In this document: positions 60,769 through 64,000 of the stretch, piece after piece
Layout: each line of letters opens with the position of its first letter
Position numbering within the stretch: the stretch's first letter is position 1
Assembly: GCF_900114975.1 (NCBI RefSeq)
Contig: NZ_FOUU01000008.1
Location: 43,162 to 107,161 of the forward strand
Length of the DNA: 64,000 nucleotides
Source of the DNA: Thermodesulforhabdus norvegica
GTDB lineage: Bacteria > Desulfobacterota > Syntrophobacteria > Syntrophobacterales > Thermodesulforhabdaceae
Reading direction: 5' to 3'
Notes under the pieces: model-generated
Told to the model about the DNA's origin: nothing
The model's input: the letters and a program-made list of their open reading frames with translations, nothing else
Database searches by the model: none
Made by a program: the position numbers and the translations under genes

Positions 60769-62435
60769 ACCTCTGCTATTACCGGATAAATTACGGGTCG
60801 CCGTCCCAGTATTTTATGAAAAAACTTTTTGAGTTGCTTTCTTATTTCTCTTTGCAACTCACCGACCTCAGGCTTTACACCCTCTTCCATGTACTGGTCA
60901 AACAGTTCGAGAATCAGGCACTGGGCAGCTTGCAATATTTCAGGGTTCATCTCTTCGGATATAAACCCTCGACTGAATACATCAGGTCCGCTCAGGATTC
61001 CCCCATACTCCTGATCTATCACCAGCGACACAATTACAAGACCGTCCTCCGCCAGATGCTTACGATCGCGCAAAACAGGCCCGGCAATATCTCCCACACC
61101 TTTCCCGTCCAGAAAGATGCGGCCAAAGGGGACCTTAGAGCCCAGGCGGGCACAACCGTTACCGATTATAAGGGTATCTCCGTCCTCCATGATGAAACAA
61201 CGATCCTCCGGAATCCCCATGCTGATGGCAATGCGCCGATGCATGACGAGATGTCGATACTCACCGTGTATCGGTACAAAGTACCGGGGTTTAACCATAC
61301 TTATGAGCCATTTAAGCTCCTCCCGATAAGCATGACCCGATGCGTGGATATCCCTTATTTTTTCGTAGATGACCTCGGCACCCCTGCGATAGAGATGGTT
61401 TATAAGATTATGTATGGTACGCTCGTTTCCCGGTATGAACTTGGAGGACAGAACAACCGTGTCACCCGGTTTAATTTTGATCCACTTGTGGTCTCCAAAG
61501 GCTATGCGGGTCAGGGCACTCATGGGCTCACCCTGACTTCCCGTTGTAATCATAACCACCTGATGGTCAGGAACAGTTGCCAGATCCTTTAGAGAAATAA
61601 GCTCGGCCTCGGTGAGGTTCAAATAACCAAGCTCGCTGGCCATGCGAACATTTGATTGTATTGATTTACCGTGAAAAAGAACCTTTCTGCCGTGCAATGA
61701 AGCGATATCGACTATTTGCTGAATTCTATGGATATTGCTTGCGAAGACGGCGAATATAAGTCTGCCGGAAGATTCCGAAAAAATCTGTGCAAGAGTTCGG
61801 GCAATATGATTTTCCGACGGGGCATAGCCCTCTCGCTCCACATTCGTCGAGTCCGATAACAGGAGTAAGGTTCTACCCTCCGTTGCCCTGCTCAGTTTTT
61901 CAACGTCAAGCCTTTTACCGTCCACAGGTGTGTGATCCAGTTTAAAATCGCCGGAGTGCACTATGGGACCATAAGGGGTATGTATGATCAGCCCAACCCC
62001 GTCCGGTATGCTATGGCATACCCTGAAAGGTTCCACCTTGAAAGGGCCTATTTCTATAACGTCCTCTGCCTTAATGGTCCGTAGATCGGTGCGGTTCAGC
62101 AAATTATGCTCTCGCAGTTTCTCACGGATGAGCGCAAGGGTAAAAGTTGTGCCGTATATCGGAACCCTGAACTCCTGGGCAAAAAAAGGAACCGCACCGA
62201 TGTGGTCCTCATGGCCGTGAGTTACAATAAGAGCCCGTATCAGCTGATAACGTTCTCTCAAATATGTGAAATCAGGGATAACCGCATCAATACCAAACAT
62301 ATCTTCTTCGGGAAACATAAGCCCGGCATCGACGACGATAATGGAATCGCCCAGTTCGAGGGCCATCATGTTGAGGCCGATTTCGCCAAAGCCGCCTAGA
62401 GCTACCACTGTGAGGTGCTTATCCGAGGACACCAA
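60765..62435 (-). CDS. rnj: Ribonuclease J
   Basis: A metallo-beta-lactamase-fold endonuclease and 5'-to-3' exonuclease that processes and decays RNA. The 556-residue protein carries the zinc signature HGHEDH (73-78), GDFKLDHTPVD with the fourth-motif Asp, the beta-CASP domain (about 195-360; SDSTNVEREGY, TTGSQGEPMSALTRI, the FIPGNERT block) and the HGEYRHLVMH motif, followed by a C-terminal dimer domain. RNase J replaces or complements RNase E in many bacteria. The ATG follows a good AGGAGGAAT. It follows plsC by 10 bases and overlaps ftsK. Confidence 0.96.
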   Translation of the reverse strand: MVSSDKHLTVVALGGFGEIGLNMMALELGDSIIVVDAGLMFPEEDMFGIDAVIPDFTYLRERYQLIRALIVTHGHEDHIGAVPFFAQEFRVPIYGTTFTLALIREKLREHNLLNRTDLRTIKAEDVIEIGPFKVEPFRVCHSIPDGVGLIIHTPYGPIVHSGDFKLDHTPVDGKRLDVEKLSRATEGRTLLLLSDSTNVEREGYAPSENHIARTLAQIFSESSGRLIFAVFASNIHRIQQIVDIASLHGRKVLFHGKSIQSNVRMASELGYLNLTEAELISLKDLATVPDHQVVMITTGSQGEPMSALTRIAFGDHKWIKIKPGDTVVLSSKFIPGNERTIHNLINHLYRRGAEVIYEKIRDIHASGHAYREELKWLISMVKPRYFVPIHGEYRHLVMHRRIAISMGIPEDRCFIMEDGDTLIIGNGCARLGSKVPFGRIFLDGKGVGDIAGPVLRDRKHLAEDGLVIVSLVIDQEYGGILSGPDVFSRGFISEEMNPEILQAAQCLILELFDQYMEEGVKPEVGELQREIRKQLKKFFHKILGRRPVIYPVIAEV

Positions 62436-62445
62436 TCGATTCCTC

Positions 62446-63183
62446 CTATGCGGCTTTTTTAAGACCCTGTTCTTCAGGGGTTAATCCGCTGAGAATGGCC
62501 TTGCGCACTTTCTCCATAAGACTGTCACGGTTACTTTTATCAAATTCCTCTGTCGCTATCGGATCGTGAATCGTTACGGTTACGGTACCCGGTCTGATTA
62601 GCCATTTCCCTTTGGGTAACACGTGGTAAGACCCACTTATGCTTATGGGAACAATGGGTTGCCCGCTCTGGATTGCCAGCATAAAACCACCCTTTTTGAA
62701 GGGCAGCAAGATTCCGTTAGGGCTTCTCGTGCCTTCCGGAAAAATCACCACAGATGTGCCTTCCTTTATCTTTTCTGCTGCCTTTTCCAGGCTTCGAATT
62801 GCCTTCGCCCGATTTGATCGATCAATAGGAATGTAGCCAATGCGTCTCATTGCAGGACCAAGTATGGGGATTCGATAGAGTTCCTCTTTTGCAAGCCACC
62901 TGAACTGGCCCGGGATGTGGGCCAGCAGTACGAATATATCAAACCAGCTCTGATGGTTGGGCATATAAACGTAAGGCCTGCTGGTGTCGATCTTCTCGCG
63001 ACCTCTTACGATGGTTCTGACTCCTGCGGCCTTGAGCTGTATAAACCCCCACAGGCGGGCGTGCCAGTGCCCCAGATTGGCATTCTTTGTTGTAAATAGG
63101 ACTATTAGAGCAGAAACTCCTAAGACGATTGTAGAAACAACAAGAACGAAATAAAAAATCGCCGTTCTTATATAGATTTTCAT
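62446..63183 (-). CDS. plsC: 1-acyl-sn-glycerol-3-phosphate acyltransferase
   Basis: Adds the second acyl chain to lysophosphatidic acid, giving phosphatidic acid, the precursor of membrane lipids. The 245-residue protein begins with a hydrophobic helix (about 8-30) and has the catalytic NHQSWFD block with the HX4D pair H77/D82, the FPEGTRS substrate block (148-154), and GQPIVPISISGSYHVLPKG. It is the first gene of the operon running plsC-rnj-ftsK-lolA-nadA-pdxA-UvrA-like-mscK. I see no strong promoter between it and the rRNA promoters that point the other way. Confidence 0.95.
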   Translation of the reverse strand: MKIYIRTAIFYFVLVVSTIVLGVSALIVLFTTKNANLGHWHARLWGFIQLKAAGVRTIVRGREKIDTSRPYVYMPNHQSWFDIFVLLAHIPGQFRWLAKEELYRIPILGPAMRRIGYIPIDRSNRAKAIRSLEKAAEKIKEGTSVVIFPEGTRSPNGILLPFKKGGFMLAIQSGQPIVPISISGSYHVLPKGKWLIRPGTVTVTIHDPIATEEFDKSNRDSLMEKVRKAILSGLTPEEQGLKKAA

Positions 63184-63374
63184 GAACCTGACTCCATTCT
63201 TGCGGAAGGTATGAGAACTCTGTCTGTTGAACTTCCAGGCAAACTCTAACCCTATTTCCCGTAGGCGTCAATTTCTCCAGTGGTTTATAGGCCGATGCGG
63301 CCGATGAAGTTCCTGATTTGGGTTGCATCATTTTGACTGATCCGGAAAAGAGAAAAAAGGTGTGAAAAAATCTC

Positions 63375-63402
63375 TTGACTTTGCCGTCATTGGTCTGGTA
63401 GA
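63375..63402 (+). promoter_or_regulatory. Upstream rRNA promoter (P1, weaker -10)
   Basis: TTGACT (63375-63380) follows an A-rich stretch (63348-63370) that could be an UP element. The -10 is poor: GGTAGA at 63397-63402, 16 bases on. The downstream TAGATAGG is shared with P2. Confidence 0.4.
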
Positions 63403-63443
63403 TAGGCGTTCGCTTTTTTGGTGATGTGAGTTGTTTGAGTTGG

Positions 63444-63472
63444 TTGACATGGTGTTTGTGGTTTGTTATAGA
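63444..63472 (+). promoter_or_regulatory. Main rRNA promoter (P2)
   Basis: TTGACA (63444-63449), 17 bases and TATAGA (63467-63472), a strong sigma70 promoter about 85 bases before the 16S 5' end. Between them lies a leader with GATCTTTGAAAACTGG, a sequence commonly found just ahead of bacterial 16S genes. Confidence 0.75.
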
Positions 63473-63557
63473 TAGGATGGGTTTTGGAAGGGTTCGATCT
63501 TTGAAAACTGGATAGCGGCACTGAGCGGGTGAGAGGAATTGAGGTAGTGTAGTGGTT

Positions 63558-64000
<443 letters not shown>

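Overview
The window reads as a chromosomal segment of a moderate-GC, Gram-negative, anaerobic bacterium, most likely a Desulfobacterota (former Deltaproteobacteria) sulfate reducer of the Syntrophobacter type. That is inference from gene content: HdrB/HdrC-like heterodisulfide reductase subunits, RNase J, a CoA-transferase fused to a GNAT domain, a rubredoxin-like small protein, lipid A and LPS genes (LpxL-like, KdsD, LptF), LolA, and the 5' end of a 16S rRNA gene. I could not place the 16S fragment by alignment. Nearly all of the window is ordinary, densely packed core genome. I see no phage, IS element or CRISPR array.

Layout. 1-3.4 kb: a malic enzyme cut by the left edge, a gene-poor stretch with metalloregulator-like DNA sites, a small membrane protein pair (a four-histidine protein and an NfeD-like protein) and an initiator tRNA. 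3.5-7.0 kb (minus): Nfu scaffold, an exported FG-GAP protein and an unusual CDF transporter fused to a MauE/DoxX-like domain. 7.1-12.9 kb (plus): nadE-glnB-glnD, overlapping, then a rubredoxin-like protein and an ATP-grasp enzyme. 12.9-27.8 kb (minus): a long run carA-carB-purF-kdsD-M48 peptidase-purA-CoA transferase/GNAT-HAD-minC-minD-minE-MoaD-like, joining nucleotide synthesis, Kdo precursor supply and division-site selection. 28-29.8 kb: a YeiH-type transporter with a 54-residue membrane partner. 30.1-31.2 kb: a 52-residue zinc ribbon and an orphan solute-binding protein.

31.2-38.5 kb: purine nucleoside phosphorylase, dGTPase, LptF, a Znu-type metal ABC transporter and an HdrC-HdrB pair in one orientation. 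38.7-50.8 kb: inositol monophosphatase, LeuS, MoeA, a lipid A acyltransferase with UvrB, a LysE-type exporter, an FKBP prolyl isomerase gene broken by an A8 run, and a beta-ketoacyl synthase/acyl-CoA ligase pair. 50.8-63.2 kb (minus): a tightly packed operon plsC-rnj-ftsK-lolA-nadA-pdxA-uvrA-like-mscK. 63.4-64 kb: tandem rRNA promoters and the start of 16S rRNA, cut by the right edge.

No complete new system stands out. The best leads are a UvrA paralogue that has lost the catalytic glutamate and switch histidine in both ATPase halves, the CDF-MauE fusion, the PII/NAD synthetase operon, and a Fur-box/palindrome region upstream of malic enzyme with an apparently orphaned promoter.
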